64,000 nucleotides of DNA from Thermodesulfobacteriota bacterium (GTDB taxonomy: Bacteria; Desulfobacterota_D; UBA1144; Nemesobacterales; UBA2774). Both the position numbers and the translations under genes were made by a program. The notes below the pieces were generated by a model, which saw only the letters and a list, made by a program, of their open reading frames with translations, made no database searches and was not told the origin of the DNA. The stretch's first letter is position 1. The number at the start of each line of letters is the position of its first letter. Below, piece by piece: positions 52,494-61,442 of the stretch. The stretch lies in assembly GCA_035325995.1 (NCBI GenBank), contig DAOKYU010000007.1:1-64000 (forward strand), read 5' to 3'.

Positions 52494-53261
52494 TTACTCG
52501 TTTGACCTGAGGACGTTGCTTGCGTTCGAGTCGTTATCGTTGCCGCCGCATGCCGCCCCGCAAATGACCGCCCCTGTAACCGCCGCCGCGCCTACCGAGG
52601 CCGGTATTATGAACGGCGCAATGGGGGCCTTGCAGCATCCGGACTTGCTGTCGAATGCGTTCTGCGGGTCCTTGTCGGACGGGGGATACGATAATGCGTC
52701 TCCCGGCTCGAGAGTCGTTTCGTTCAGGCTCGTCTTGAACACGGAATGCCCGTCGAACTGGATGGCGGACGAAGTGTTCTCTCTGTAATTCGTCCTGCCG
52801 TCCACGTATTGCGGGGACCCGGCCTGAAGCGCGGTTTCGCTCTGGGGTATGGTGTCCGCCTCCGGGGTGTCTACGAGATATCCGCCCTTGGGGTTAAAGC
52901 AGTAGCAAACCTCGCCCTCGTCGCCCGGGGTCAGTAATAGACCGGTATAGCCGTTGCCTATGGACTGTACTTTAAACACGGAATTGGGCTCGATAACGTA
53001 TTTGCCGCCGTTGACTATGAGCGTAGCCTTGCCGTCGTCAAGCGTATCTATAATCATATCGGGATATATTGGATAGCTTTCGTCCTTGAGGTTGACCTCG
53101 CTCCCATCGACGAGAATGACCTTGACTTCATCCGATACTTTCATCGTGCCCAGGGAAACTTGGGCATCTACCGAGCTCTGTGCGTAAAGGCTGGACGGCT
53201 GGTAAATAACCATTGCCGCAATCAGAACCGCCATCGTCAGGTTAATTGTTCTGCTCATCAT
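52494..53261 (-). CDS. Secreted FecR-like protein, head of the wza operon
   Basis: A 255-residue protein with a signal peptide (cleavage near LYA-QSS, residue 27). A FecR-like beta domain follows (VKVILVDGSEVNLKDESYPI, then DGKATLIVNGGKYVIEPNS). The C-terminal third has GCCKAPIAPF, a hydrophobic Gly/Ala stretch with two Cys, and an Asn/Asp-rich end. FecR-domain proteins are common beside exopolysaccharide export genes; their role there is unknown. The ribosome-binding site GGAGGG precedes two adjacent ATGs. The 279-bp upstream gap contains an AAAGTATT/AATACTTT inverted repeat (53365-53398). Confidence 0.75.
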   Translation of the reverse strand: MMSRTINLTMAVLIAAMVIYQPSSLYAQSSVDAQVSLGTMKVSDEVKVILVDGSEVNLKDESYPIYPDMIIDTLDDGKATLIVNGGKYVIEPNSVFKVQSIGNGYTGLLLTPGDEGEVCYCFNPKGGYLVDTPEADTIPQSETALQAGSPQYVDGRTNYRENTSSAIQFDGHSVFKTSLNETTLEPGDALSYPPSDKDPQNAFDSKSGCCKAPIAPFIIPASVGAAAVTGAVICGAACGGNDNDSNASNVLRSNE

Positions 53262-53540
53262 TCAATGCCCTCCCTCTCCTGCGTACTACTCAATTTATAT
53301 TACATATTATAGGGATGCGCCTATTTAGAGTCAACGAGACTTAAGTAGGTCTTTTAATCGGAATAAAGTATTACATCCACCCCGGAAAGCAATACTTTAG
53401 TATTACACTATTTCACGCCTTATTGCCCGTTTCTCAAATTTACCATTTCTTTTATCCGATTGTTTCGAATATTACCACAGCCCGCGGCTTTTCGCACTAC
53501 TATTCATGGGGCCGGACGCCGCCATCCTACGCGGGGACCT

Positions 53541-54839
53541 TCATTTGAGGTTTAGCTGCTTTTTTATCTTCGCAATTTCGAAATAGGGCTCGCCCCTTTC
53601 CCTGGCGCGCATATAATAACTTTCGAGCTCGCCAAGTATGTGCATAAGCCCGGTCTTGTCGTCTGAGGATGCCGCCTCGCGGGGGGTTTTCCCATCGAGG
53701 GAGGGGTGGGGCTGGTCCAGCCATTCGGTGTAGAAGTCCTCGAGCGTTTTGTCGAGCTCTTTGTTGCTTTTTACTCCGGGCGGGAGTTTCTTGGACTTCC
53801 TTGCACCTTTTTTCCCGCTTTTAGCTTCCTTGTTATTTATAAAATTGCCGAGGTCTTTTAACGTATCTTCTTTATGGGAAACAAGCGTTCCGAGATCCTT
53901 CTCGATCCTGTCTTTTACCCTAACGAGCATGTCTTTCGAATAGCACTGTACCCTGAGGATGCCGTTTTCTATTTCGAGCGTACCCGAAGCTGCATGATCG
54001 CCGGCATCCTCGAAAGCGAAGCTCTTTATCTCGTCGACGGGTGCGCTCAGCTCTTCGAAGGATTTATCGTCTCTTAATTTCTCGAGGACCGCCTCTTCGG
54101 AGCCGAGGGAATAGAGCGCCGAAGCCAATACCAGCTCCTCGCCCTCGGGGGAGACGAACCGGGGGTTCTTCACGAAGTCTTCTATATGGTGGCCGATCTG
54201 AAAACCTGCGTCTTTGAGGTATTCCCTCTTCGTGCTCTTCTTGCCGTGCTCGCGCTTGTAGTCCCTGAAGCCCGAGTTGAAGAATTCGAGGATTATTCTC
54301 TGGAAAGTGGCCGGATAGACGGATATGACGCCGGAAAAGTAGGTGTTATCACCCGTTCCGAGCGGCCGGGCGCCGATTATGTCGGAGGCCTTTAGCTTTT
54401 TCGAGGAAGAGGTGTCCCTGACGGTATACGTCTTGTTGTCGAAAAGGTCTCTTATAGCGCAGCTTTCGCCCGGGGTGACGCCCACGACTTCGAAAAAGCT
54501 GTAGACGTTATCGCGCCACTCGCCCACCATCTTGTCTTCGAGCTCGCTAAGCCCTTCGCGCTCTTCCCTGTAAAACCGCTCGATTACCCTTTCCCCGGTG
54601 TCGAGGAGCCTGAAGTCGAAGAGAAACCAGTCGAAGAACTTCTCGAATGTAAGATCGTCGACTTCGTCCTCCGATATGTCGTCGGCCAGAAACTCCGGGT
54701 CGTCCTTCCATATATAAAAGGCTTCTCCGAGCTGGGACTGTATCTCCGGGCGCTCGGTATATTCGACTAGCCTGGTGCGGAGCTCCTGCTCGGCCTGATC
54801 CACTTTGTAACGGCCCATGTCAACGACTGAATCACTCAT
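53541..54839 (-). CDS. Unknown 432-residue protein with antitoxin/SEC-C-associated C-terminal motif
   Basis: I cannot name this family. The protein is acidic and soluble, without signal peptide or membrane helices. The first 230 residues include several Phe/Trp-rich segments (EKFFDWFLFDF). Residues 320-350 are Lys-rich (NNKEAKSGKKGARKSKKL). The region WLDQPHPSLDGKTPREAASS near residue 371 resembles a motif seen C-terminally in some SEC-C and DUF2384-type proteins. It is a single gene between two gaps. Confidence 0.6.
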   Translation of the reverse strand: MSDSVVDMGRYKVDQAEQELRTRLVEYTERPEIQSQLGEAFYIWKDDPEFLADDISEDEVDDLTFEKFFDWFLFDFRLLDTGERVIERFYREEREGLSELEDKMVGEWRDNVYSFFEVVGVTPGESCAIRDLFDNKTYTVRDTSSSKKLKASDIIGARPLGTGDNTYFSGVISVYPATFQRIILEFFNSGFRDYKREHGKKSTKREYLKDAGFQIGHHIEDFVKNPRFVSPEGEELVLASALYSLGSEEAVLEKLRDDKSFEELSAPVDEIKSFAFEDAGDHAASGTLEIENGILRVQCYSKDMLVRVKDRIEKDLGTLVSHKEDTLKDLGNFINNKEAKSGKKGARKSKKLPPGVKSNKELDKTLEDFYTEWLDQPHPSLDGKTPREAASSDDKTGLMHILGELESYYMRARERGEPYFEIAKIKKQLNLK

Positions 54840-54911
54840 ACGTGAAAGTATATTTTCAGGGATGGGCCTGTCAATCGAAACCGGCCGGCCGGGCCGGCGT
54901 CCGCGGCGGGA

Positions 54912-55388
54912 TCAGCCGGTATTACGCGGGGGTGCGCCGAATTTTCTTTCGACGTAGTCCTGTCTGAAGTCGAATATGCGGCCCAGCCGCTTTTTTGTGT
55001 CGAAGGAGTGAACGATCCTGCCCAGGGGGCCGAGCGGGAGGGCGTAGCTTACAACGTCCTTTACTTCGGTGGCCCCGTTTTTTTCCTTAAATATATGCTC
55101 GTGCCGCCAGAGGCTGTATGGCCCCCGGCGCTGCTCGTCGACGAAACGGCCCGGCTCCTCGACTTCGGTAATTTCCGTCACCCACGTGAGCGGTATACCG
55201 AGGAGGGGCGAAACGCTGTATTTAATCATCATCCCTTCGTATATTTCCCGGCCGGCTCCCGAGATTATCCTGAATCCGAGCCACGGGGGAGTTATGAGTG
55301 CGAGGTTTTCGGGGTTAGAGAAAAAGCCCCACACCTCGCCGAGCGGGGCCGCGACCTCCTGGGTTCTTTCGAGCCTGTATATCTTCAT
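54912..55388 (-). CDS. SRPBCC (START/Bet v1-fold) family protein
   Basis: A 158-residue protein starting with the typical SRPBCC pattern TQEVAAPLGEVWGFFSNPENL. GMMIKYSVSPLLGIPLTW and RHEHIFKEKNGATEVKDVVSY continue the fold. Members bind hydrophobic ligands in a deep cavity. Close relatives are often encoded with, or fused to, TIGR01777 epimerases, and one is encoded at 16573. No ligand can be predicted. Confidence 0.82.
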   Translation of the reverse strand: MKIYRLERTQEVAAPLGEVWGFFSNPENLALITPPWLGFRIISGAGREIYEGMMIKYSVSPLLGIPLTWVTEITEVEEPGRFVDEQRRGPYSLWRHEHIFKEKNGATEVKDVVSYALPLGPLGRIVHSFDTKKRLGRIFDFRQDYVERKFGAPPRNTG

Positions 55389-55548
55389 GTGTCTGCTCTC
55401 GGTGGGCCGTTCGAGGCGGCTCGTTCCGCAGGCCGCATGGATTTAGTGTACAGCATGAGCGGCCGATGCGGCGCGTTCCGGGAAACAGCAAGCCGGGCGG
55501 CCCGGCGACTTCCGGTCGCCTGCTAACCTGTGTATAATCCTTCCCATC

Positions 55549-56841
55549 GTGAAGATAATCGAAATTAAAAGCGGAAACATAGACGAGCAGTTAAAAGGGC
55601 TCAGGAGGGGCGAATCCCTTACCGACCCCGCACTCGAATCCTCCGTCAGGGAGATAGTCGAGGACGTCAGGAAAAACGGGGACAAGGCCCTTTTTAAATA
55701 CACATCGAAATTCGACGGGGTGAAGCTCACTCCGGGGACCGTGAAGGTTTCACGAGATGAATTCGAAGAGGCGAAGTCGCGCGTTCCGGGGAGGCTCCGG
55801 GCCGACCTCGTAAAGGCCGCACGGCGCGTGAGGGATTTTCACAAGCGGAAGCTCCCGAAGGGGATGACGTTTAAGGACGGGCTCGGAAACGAGCTCGGCT
55901 GGCTCATTCGTCCGATTGAAAAGGCCGGGCTCTACGTGCCGGGCGGGAAGGCCGCGTATCCTTCGACGGTTCTCATGACGGCGATCCCGGCCAAGGTAGC
56001 CGGCGTAAAGGAGCTCGCCCTCGTTACGCCGTGCCCGGGCGGGGAGATAAATCCCGCCGTCCTGGTCGCCGCCGAGGTGGCCGGAGTCGATTCTGTGTAT
56101 AAGGTGGGCGGGGCGCAGGCGGTGGCGGCGCTCGCTTACGGGACGGAGTCCGTTCCTAAAGTCGACAAGATAGTCGGCCCGGGAAATATATACGTCACTA
56201 TAGCCAAGAAGCTCGTCTTCGGCGTCGTGAACATAGACATGATAGCCGGGCCGAGCGAGGTGCTCATAATTGCCGACGGTAGCTCGCCCGCGGCGTGGGT
56301 GGCGGCGGACCTCCTGGCGCAGGCCGAGCACGACGAGATGGCCGTGCCGCTCGTCGTAACCCAGTCGGCGAGGTTCGCCCGCGAGGTGGCGGCCGAGGTC
56401 GGGGCGCAGCTCGAAAAACTCGCCCGGAGGGACATAGCCGGGGAGGCCGTTAAAAATCAGGGCGCGGTATTCGTCGTGAAAAATATGGACAGGGCCGTCG
56501 AAGTAGCGAACGCCCTTGCGCCCGAGCACCTGGAGCTCTGTGTAAAGGAGCCTAAGAAGATACTCAAGAATATAAAACACGCCGGGGCGATATTCGTGGG
56601 ATCGATGTCTACAGAGGCCTTCGGCGATTACGTCGCCGGCCCGAGCCACGTCTTGCCGACGGGCGGGGCGGCGAGGTTCTCGTCGCCGCTCAGCGTTTAC
56701 GATTTCCTACGCATGCCGAGCGTGATATCGATCTCGGAGAAGGGGTTCAAGGCGCTTTCGGGCTCCGTTATGAACCTCGCCTACAGCGAGGATCTCGAGG
56801 CCCACGCGCTTTCGGTCGGCGTGAGGGTGAAGGGCAGGTAG
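55549..56841 (+). CDS. hisD: Histidinol dehydrogenase
   Basis: HisD carries out the last two oxidations of histidine synthesis (histidinol to histidine, NAD). The 430-residue protein has the conserved PGGKAAYPSTVLMTAIPA, VGPGNIYVTIAKK, GPSEVLIIADGS, the zinc-site QAEHDE, and the catalytic Glu-His in ALAPEHLELC. It starts at a GTG. It is followed 41 bp later by hisC, while the rest of the his pathway is not in the window. Confidence 0.96.
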   Translation: MKIIEIKSGNIDEQLKGLRRGESLTDPALESSVREIVEDVRKNGDKALFKYTSKFDGVKLTPGTVKVSRDEFEEAKSRVPGRLRADLVKAARRVRDFHKRKLPKGMTFKDGLGNELGWLIRPIEKAGLYVPGGKAAYPSTVLMTAIPAKVAGVKELALVTPCPGGEINPAVLVAAEVAGVDSVYKVGGAQAVAALAYGTESVPKVDKIVGPGNIYVTIAKKLVFGVVNIDMIAGPSEVLIIADGSSPAAWVAADLLAQAEHDEMAVPLVVTQSARFAREVAAEVGAQLEKLARRDIAGEAVKNQGAVFVVKNMDRAVEVANALAPEHLELCVKEPKKILKNIKHAGAIFVGSMSTEAFGDYVAGPSHVLPTGGAARFSSPLSVYDFLRMPSVISISEKGFKALSGSVMNLAYSEDLEAHALSVGVRVKGR

Positions 56842-56882
56842 AATTTCCGCCGGTGTATACAGCGGCCCCCTGAGACAAATCC

Positions 56883-57983
56883 ATGAAATCCCGGGATAAG
56901 GACAGAAGGAAGACGGTCGAGGGCATTCTGGAATCGAGGCTGAACGAGCGCGTGAGGGGGCTTTCCGCCTATTCCGTGCCGCACCGCGACTGCTCCGTCA
57001 GGCTCGACGGGAACGAAAGCCCGTTCGCCCTCCCGCCGGACGTCGCCGAGCGGGTCGCCTCGGAAACGGGCCGCCTCGATCTCAACAGGTACCCCGACCC
57101 CGAAGCGCACGATCTGAGGGCGCTCCTGTCCGGGATAAGCGGCTTCCCGAGCGGGGGGATAATCCTCGGGAACGGCTCGGACGAGATCATAGGGATGCTC
57201 GTGACCGCATTTACAGGCGGCACGGGGAAGGTCGTCTGCCCGGCCCCGACGTTTTCGATGTACAGGCTGAGCGGGCTTGCGCTAGGGGCGACGATACTGG
57301 AGCCAGGGCTCGACGAGAGATTCGACCTCGACATGGCGGGCATGCGGGCGCTCATAGAGGAGAAGGACCCGGACATAATCTTCCTCGCCTCGCCTAACAA
57401 TCCCACGGGGAACGCATATTCCGAAGACAGGATTCTCGAAATAATAGAGCTTTCGGGCGGGCTCGTCGTAGTCGACGAGGCGTACGGGGATTTCTCGGGG
57501 CGGAGCTTTCTGCCGCTGGTTCCGGAGCACGGGAACCTCGCCGTGATGAGGACGCTCTCGAAGATAGGGTTCGCCGGGCTAAGGCTCGGGATGCTCTACG
57601 CCGGCGAGGGGGTAGTGCGCGAGGTAAATAAAGTCAGGTATCCCTACAACATAAATTCCTTTAGCCAGTGCGCGGCGCGCGTGGTGCTCGAAAACGGGGA
57701 GTTTATAGCGGAGAACGTTCAGCTCGTCGTGAGAGAGAGGGGAAGGGTATTCGGCGCTCTCTCTGAAATTCCAGGAGTCGAAGCCTTTCCGAGCGACGCG
57801 AATTTCATTCTCTTCAGGGTGCCGGACGCGGACGCTGTTTTCGAGGGGCTCATCGAGAGGGACGTTTTAATAAGGAGCTTCAACAGGCCCGGGCGGCTCG
57901 AAAACTGCCTCCGGGTTACTATAGGCACTCCGGGCGAGAACGACGCCTTCCTTGCCGCACTACGCGGCGCGCTTTCCCTTTAA
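56883..57983 (+). CDS. hisC: Histidinol-phosphate aminotransferase
   Basis: HisC is a PLP-dependent class I/II aminotransferase that makes histidinol phosphate. The 366-residue protein has RLDGNESPFALP, NRYPDPEAHDLRALLS, the cofactor motif ASPNNPTGNAYS, and the PLP-binding Lys in TLSKIGFAGLRLG. Its last 24 bp overlap the convergent lnt gene. The ATG at 56883 gives a slightly long N-terminus; a later start is possible. Confidence 0.94.
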   Translation: MKSRDKDRRKTVEGILESRLNERVRGLSAYSVPHRDCSVRLDGNESPFALPPDVAERVASETGRLDLNRYPDPEAHDLRALLSGISGFPSGGIILGNGSDEIIGMLVTAFTGGTGKVVCPAPTFSMYRLSGLALGATILEPGLDERFDLDMAGMRALIEEKDPDIIFLASPNNPTGNAYSEDRILEIIELSGGLVVVDEAYGDFSGRSFLPLVPEHGNLAVMRTLSKIGFAGLRLGMLYAGEGVVREVNKVRYPYNINSFSQCAARVVLENGEFIAENVQLVVRERGRVFGALSEIPGVEAFPSDANFILFRVPDADAVFEGLIERDVLIRSFNRPGRLENCLRVTIGTPGENDAFLAALRGALSL

Positions 57984-59522
57984 GAGATATATCCCGCCGA
58001 AGACGGCCCAGAATACGAGGCACGCAGCGGGGAATACGTCGCCGATCCTCGTGTAGAATGTGTTCTCACCGTTCATGAGGCCGACCTCGCCTTCGAGGTT
58101 CATCCTCTCGAACGTGGGCGTTTCGGCGACCACCCTGCCGACGGGGTCTATTATCGCGCTTATGCCGGTGTTCGTCGAACGGAGGAGATATTTCCTCGTT
58201 TCGATGGACCTCGGTATCGAGACGAAGAGGTGCTGGTATGGGGCTATGGTTCTTCCGAACCATGCGTCGTTCGTGATGTTGATTATGAGGTTCGCGCCTT
58301 TCTCGGCGAACTTCCGGCTGAAGGGCGGGAGTATGTCTTCGTAGCATATGATCGGCCCGATACGGGCTCCCTTTTCCGGTATCTCGAAGAGGTCGTATTC
58401 GTCCCCGGGCGTGAAGTCGCCCGACGCGGGGCTTATCTTCTTTATCGCCGGGAAGTATTTCGAGAACGGGAGGTATTCGCCGAAGAGGAGGAGCTTGTTT
58501 TTATGATAGCGGGAGAGTATTTTCCCCTCCGAGTCGGTCAGGAACGCCGTGTTGTACTGTATGACGTTCTCGCTCGTGATGACCTCGATGTCTTCTTCCT
58601 TGGGTGTGAACGACATGCCGCCGACGATGAAGTACTTACCTTCCATGTGGGGAACGCCTACGGTGTCTCTTAGCGCGAGATAATTGGTATCCGTAGGGAA
58701 CCACGCCTGTATCGCCGTTTCGGGCCAGATTATGAGATCGACGTCCGTAAGGCCGAGCGACATTTCCTTATGCTTCTCGGTGACGATGTCTTCCTGGCTC
58801 TCGGACTTTTCGAGGAAGTCGAAGTTGGCCTGTACCATGCCTATCTTGAGCTTGGGGGCCCGGGTTATCTCGGCGTCCACCTGGCCTATTCTCACGTAGC
58901 CGTATGCGAGAGAGGCGGAGACGAGGACGGCGGAGAGTGCGATCTCCCTTACCGGGAACGGCGCTCTGCCGCCCTGCCGCAGGATCGCTCTCGTGATCGC
59001 GACGTTAACGAGGACGATGACGAAGCTGAGCCCGTAGACGCCGAATATGTCGAATATCTGGATGACGGGGAGGTAGTCGGCCTGGGAGTTACCTATGCCG
59101 TACGGGAACAGGAACGGGAAGAAGTATTCGACGGACGTCCAGACGGCCGCTATGAGAAGGGCCGATAGGAGGCCCGGGCGACGCGTGAAGCCGAGACGCG
59201 TTACGATGCAGGAGAATAGTGCGTAGGAGAGCCCCGAGAAGGCGCTCAGTATGACGATGAAAATGACGCTGACCGGAATCGGGAATCCGCCGAACCTGCT
59301 GAGGGTGCCTATGAGCCAGTAGGTCCCTATGAGGTTCGAGAGCGTCCCGGCGAGGAGCCCGAGCTTAAAGGCGTTTTTAGGCGTCTTGTCCGATATGGCG
59401 TAAAAAAGCGGGACGAGGAGAATCCACGACAGGATGCCGGAGTAGGGGATCATGAACGTCAGGGGATAGAGGACGCCGGTAAGCGCGGCGAGGACGAGGT
59501 CGAGCCTGCGTATGCCTTTCAT
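57960..59522 (-). CDS. lnt: Apolipoprotein N-acyltransferase
   Basis: Lnt adds the third acyl chain to lipoproteins in the inner membrane. The 520-residue protein has about six N-terminal helices and a nitrilase-like domain with the catalytic triad: Glu268 in IIWPETAIQ, Lys341 in YHKNKLLLFGEY and Cys393 in GPIICYEDI. The gene is 76 bp after lgt. Its presence supports a diderm envelope and complete triacylation of lipoproteins such as those at 25000 and 51392. Confidence 0.95.
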   Translation of the reverse strand: MKGIRRLDLVLAALTGVLYPLTFMIPYSGILSWILLVPLFYAISDKTPKNAFKLGLLAGTLSNLIGTYWLIGTLSRFGGFPIPVSVIFIVILSAFSGLSYALFSCIVTRLGFTRRPGLLSALLIAAVWTSVEYFFPFLFPYGIGNSQADYLPVIQIFDIFGVYGLSFVIVLVNVAITRAILRQGGRAPFPVREIALSAVLVSASLAYGYVRIGQVDAEITRAPKLKIGMVQANFDFLEKSESQEDIVTEKHKEMSLGLTDVDLIIWPETAIQAWFPTDTNYLALRDTVGVPHMEGKYFIVGGMSFTPKEEDIEVITSENVIQYNTAFLTDSEGKILSRYHKNKLLLFGEYLPFSKYFPAIKKISPASGDFTPGDEYDLFEIPEKGARIGPIICYEDILPPFSRKFAEKGANLIINITNDAWFGRTIAPYQHLFVSIPRSIETRKYLLRSTNTGISAIIDPVGRVVAETPTFERMNLEGEVGLMNGENTFYTRIGDVFPAACLVFWAVFGGIYLLKGKRAA

Positions 59523-59598
59523 GGTGCATAAAAGATACCCAAGACGGGTGTTATGGAAAGGACCGGCTTGAAACGCTCGTAAGGCGGACGAAACGCCG

Positions 59599-60408
59599 TC
59601 AGGCGCGGGCGCGTTTCTTCCTGCCGGGCTTCCCGGGGCTTTCGGGGGCGGGGGCGTTTTCTTCGGCGCCGCGGAGGGAATAGAGCTTTACGGCGCCGAT
59701 TATGATTATGGCTACCGCCATCACCTGGGCCAGCGAGAGGCCGTGTATGGGGCTCGGGGTCGTGCTCCTCAGAAATTCGATAAGGAACCTCTCGAGCCCG
59801 GCGAGTATTAGATAGATCGAGAAGAGCCATCCCGCCGGTTTCGGCCTCTTTCTTAATTTCCATATGATAGCGAAGACGATGAGTATGAGCCCGATCTCGT
59901 AGAGCTGCGTCGGGTGGACGGGAACGTCCGTCGGGGGGAGGCCCTTCGGGAACGCCATGGCCCAGGGGAGGTCCGACGGGACGCCGTAGTCGTCGCCGAC
60001 GAGAAAGCAGCCCACGCGCCCTATTGCGTAGGCCAGCGCAAGGGACGGCGATGCCATGTCGCCTACCGTCCACATGCTGATCTTGTTGCGGCGGGCTATT
60101 ATCCAGGTGAGTATTATCGCCCCGATAAATCCGCCGTAGAACGTGAGGCCGCCCCTCGAAAGAAGGCTCGCACCCGGGTTGGCGAGAATCTCGGAGAGGG
60201 GGATGTTCTCGAAAACGTAAAGCAGCTTCGCGCCGACTATGCCGCCGAACATGGCGGCGAGGAACATGTTGCCGACGACCTTCTGATCGAGGTTCTTCCG
60301 CCTGGCTTCGACCGTTATGAGCCAGTAGCCCGCGAGAAAGCAGAGGGCCATCATGGCGCCGAAGCTCGAGATGCTGAAATTCCCTATGCTTATCAGCTCG
60401 GGATACAT
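59599..60408 (-). CDS. lgt: Prolipoprotein diacylglyceryl transferase
   Basis: Lgt moves diacylglycerol from phosphatidylglycerol to the lipobox Cys of prolipoproteins. The 269-residue membrane protein has SRGGLTFYGGFIGA, the Lgt signature region AIGRVGCFLVGDDYG, and VHPTQLYE, all conserved. The signature has Cys-Phe-Leu-Val where Asn-Phe-Ile-Asn is common. The C-terminus is basic. The start overlaps the stop of a small upstream gene (TAATG). Confidence 0.95.
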   Translation of the reverse strand: MYPELISIGNFSISSFGAMMALCFLAGYWLITVEARRKNLDQKVVGNMFLAAMFGGIVGAKLLYVFENIPLSEILANPGASLLSRGGLTFYGGFIGAIILTWIIARRNKISMWTVGDMASPSLALAYAIGRVGCFLVGDDYGVPSDLPWAMAFPKGLPPTDVPVHPTQLYEIGLILIVFAIIWKLRKRPKPAGWLFSIYLILAGLERFLIEFLRSTTPSPIHGLSLAQVMAVAIIIIGAVKLYSLRGAEENAPAPESPGKPGRKKRARA

Positions 60409-60557
60409 TAACTACCCTTTTGGCCGAGCCGTTTTGCGGCCTCGGATTCGATCTCTTTTTTGAGCTCGCCGTTCCTGGCGACGAAGACGTACGTCACGAG
60501 GAAGAGCGCGGCGCACATGGCGAGCTGAATGTAGAATACGACGTCGAGCAGGTTCAT
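60408..60557 (-). CDS. Small membrane protein coupled to lgt, CcmD-like shape
   Basis: A 49-residue gene preceded by GGAGAG, with the stop sharing one base with the lgt start, so translation is probably coupled. It has one N-terminal membrane helix (VVFYIQLAMCAALFLVTYVF) and a charged cytoplasmic tail (KKEIESEAAKRLGQKGS). This shape and length match CcmD-family proteins, but none of the cytochrome c maturation genes are here, so the name is only a suggestion. It is too short for routine gene finding. Confidence 0.65.
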   Translation of the reverse strand: MNLLDVVFYIQLAMCAALFLVTYVFVARNGELKKEIESEAAKRLGQKGS

Positions 60558-60725
60558 GTGTCTCTCCGGTTAATAATTTGAACGGAGGGGGCGATAAGTC
60601 AAGTAAAAACATTTCGGGTGGGTCCGAGGCGGACTCGAATCGTGCAAAAATCCCGTGTTTTAACGGAAATTTAACACTTCTTTACTTGAAGTAGCCTTTA
60701 AAAAAGGGTAAATTGAACATACTAA

Positions 60726-61325
60726 ATGCTAACCGCTCCCGTGTTAGTTCTGAATCGTTACTTCGTTCCAGTTACCATAACGAGCGTCAAAAGAGCTTTC
60801 GTAATGATGTATAGCGGCGTCGCGAAAGCCGTCGGCTCGGACTACGAGACGTTCGATTTCGAGTCGTGGTCGCAGGTATCCGCCATGAAAAACGGCGAGG
60901 ATGCCGTAAGGACCGTTAGCGCGGTATTCAGGACGCCGAGGGTGATACTGCTGGTCCGTTACGAGGGGCTCATAAGGAAGGAAGCCAAGTTCAACAGGCT
61001 CAACATCTTCAGGCGGGACAGCGGCATGTGCCAGTACTGCCGGAAGAAGTTCTCGCGCGCGGAGCTTACGATAGATCACGTCATACCGCGCTCGCAGGGC
61101 GGGAAGAGCGTGTGGGACAACGTCGTTTGCTGCTGTGTCGATTGTAACAGGAAGAAGGGCGGAAGGACCCCGGAGCAAGCGAGGATGAAGCTCAGGACGA
61201 AGCCCCGTAAGCCCGTGTGGGACCCGTTTTCGAACGTCTATCTAAAGGCCGTCAGGTATAAGGAATGGGAGCCGTTCCTCAATTTCGTAGACGTTTCTTA
61301 CTGGAACGTAGAGCTCGAAGAGTAA
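60726..61325 (+). CDS. HNH endonuclease-like protein
   Basis: A 199-residue protein with an N-terminal domain of about 90 residues (LVLNRYFVPVTITSVKRAFV) that often precedes HNH domains in this family. The HNH/zinc module follows: CQYCRKKF, TIDHVIPRSQGG, DNVVCCCVDCNRKKGG. These are free-standing genes of many environmental bacteria with an unknown cellular role, not intron or phage genes. A candidate promoter TTGAAG-N17-TAAATT (60686-60714) would give an almost leaderless mRNA. Confidence 0.88.
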   Translation: MLTAPVLVLNRYFVPVTITSVKRAFVMMYSGVAKAVGSDYETFDFESWSQVSAMKNGEDAVRTVSAVFRTPRVILLVRYEGLIRKEAKFNRLNIFRRDSGMCQYCRKKFSRAELTIDHVIPRSQGGKSVWDNVVCCCVDCNRKKGGRTPEQARMKLRTKPRKPVWDPFSNVYLKAVRYKEWEPFLNFVDVSYWNVELEE

Positions 61326-61442
61326 TGCGCCCGGGATTTCGACCATACCCGCAATAGCTGTGGCTTTTCACTCATCCATAGGCTAAATTTATTCTCAAGA
61401 TTCTATTCGGACTGTACCGACCCAAAAGACTGGAGGACCGAT

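Noticed and set aside
21553..53261. PEP-CTERM/exosortase-type exopolysaccharide locus
   Set aside because: Glycosyltransferases, Wzy-like proteins and FemAB-like proteins fit such loci, but I found no exosortase gene, no PEP-CTERM tail and no PrsK/PrsR regulators in the window.
60726..61325. HNH gene as a homing endonuclease or mobile-element gene
   Set aside because: It is free-standing with its own promoter candidate, has the N-terminal domain typical of chromosomal HNH family members, and no intron, intein or phage genes surround it.
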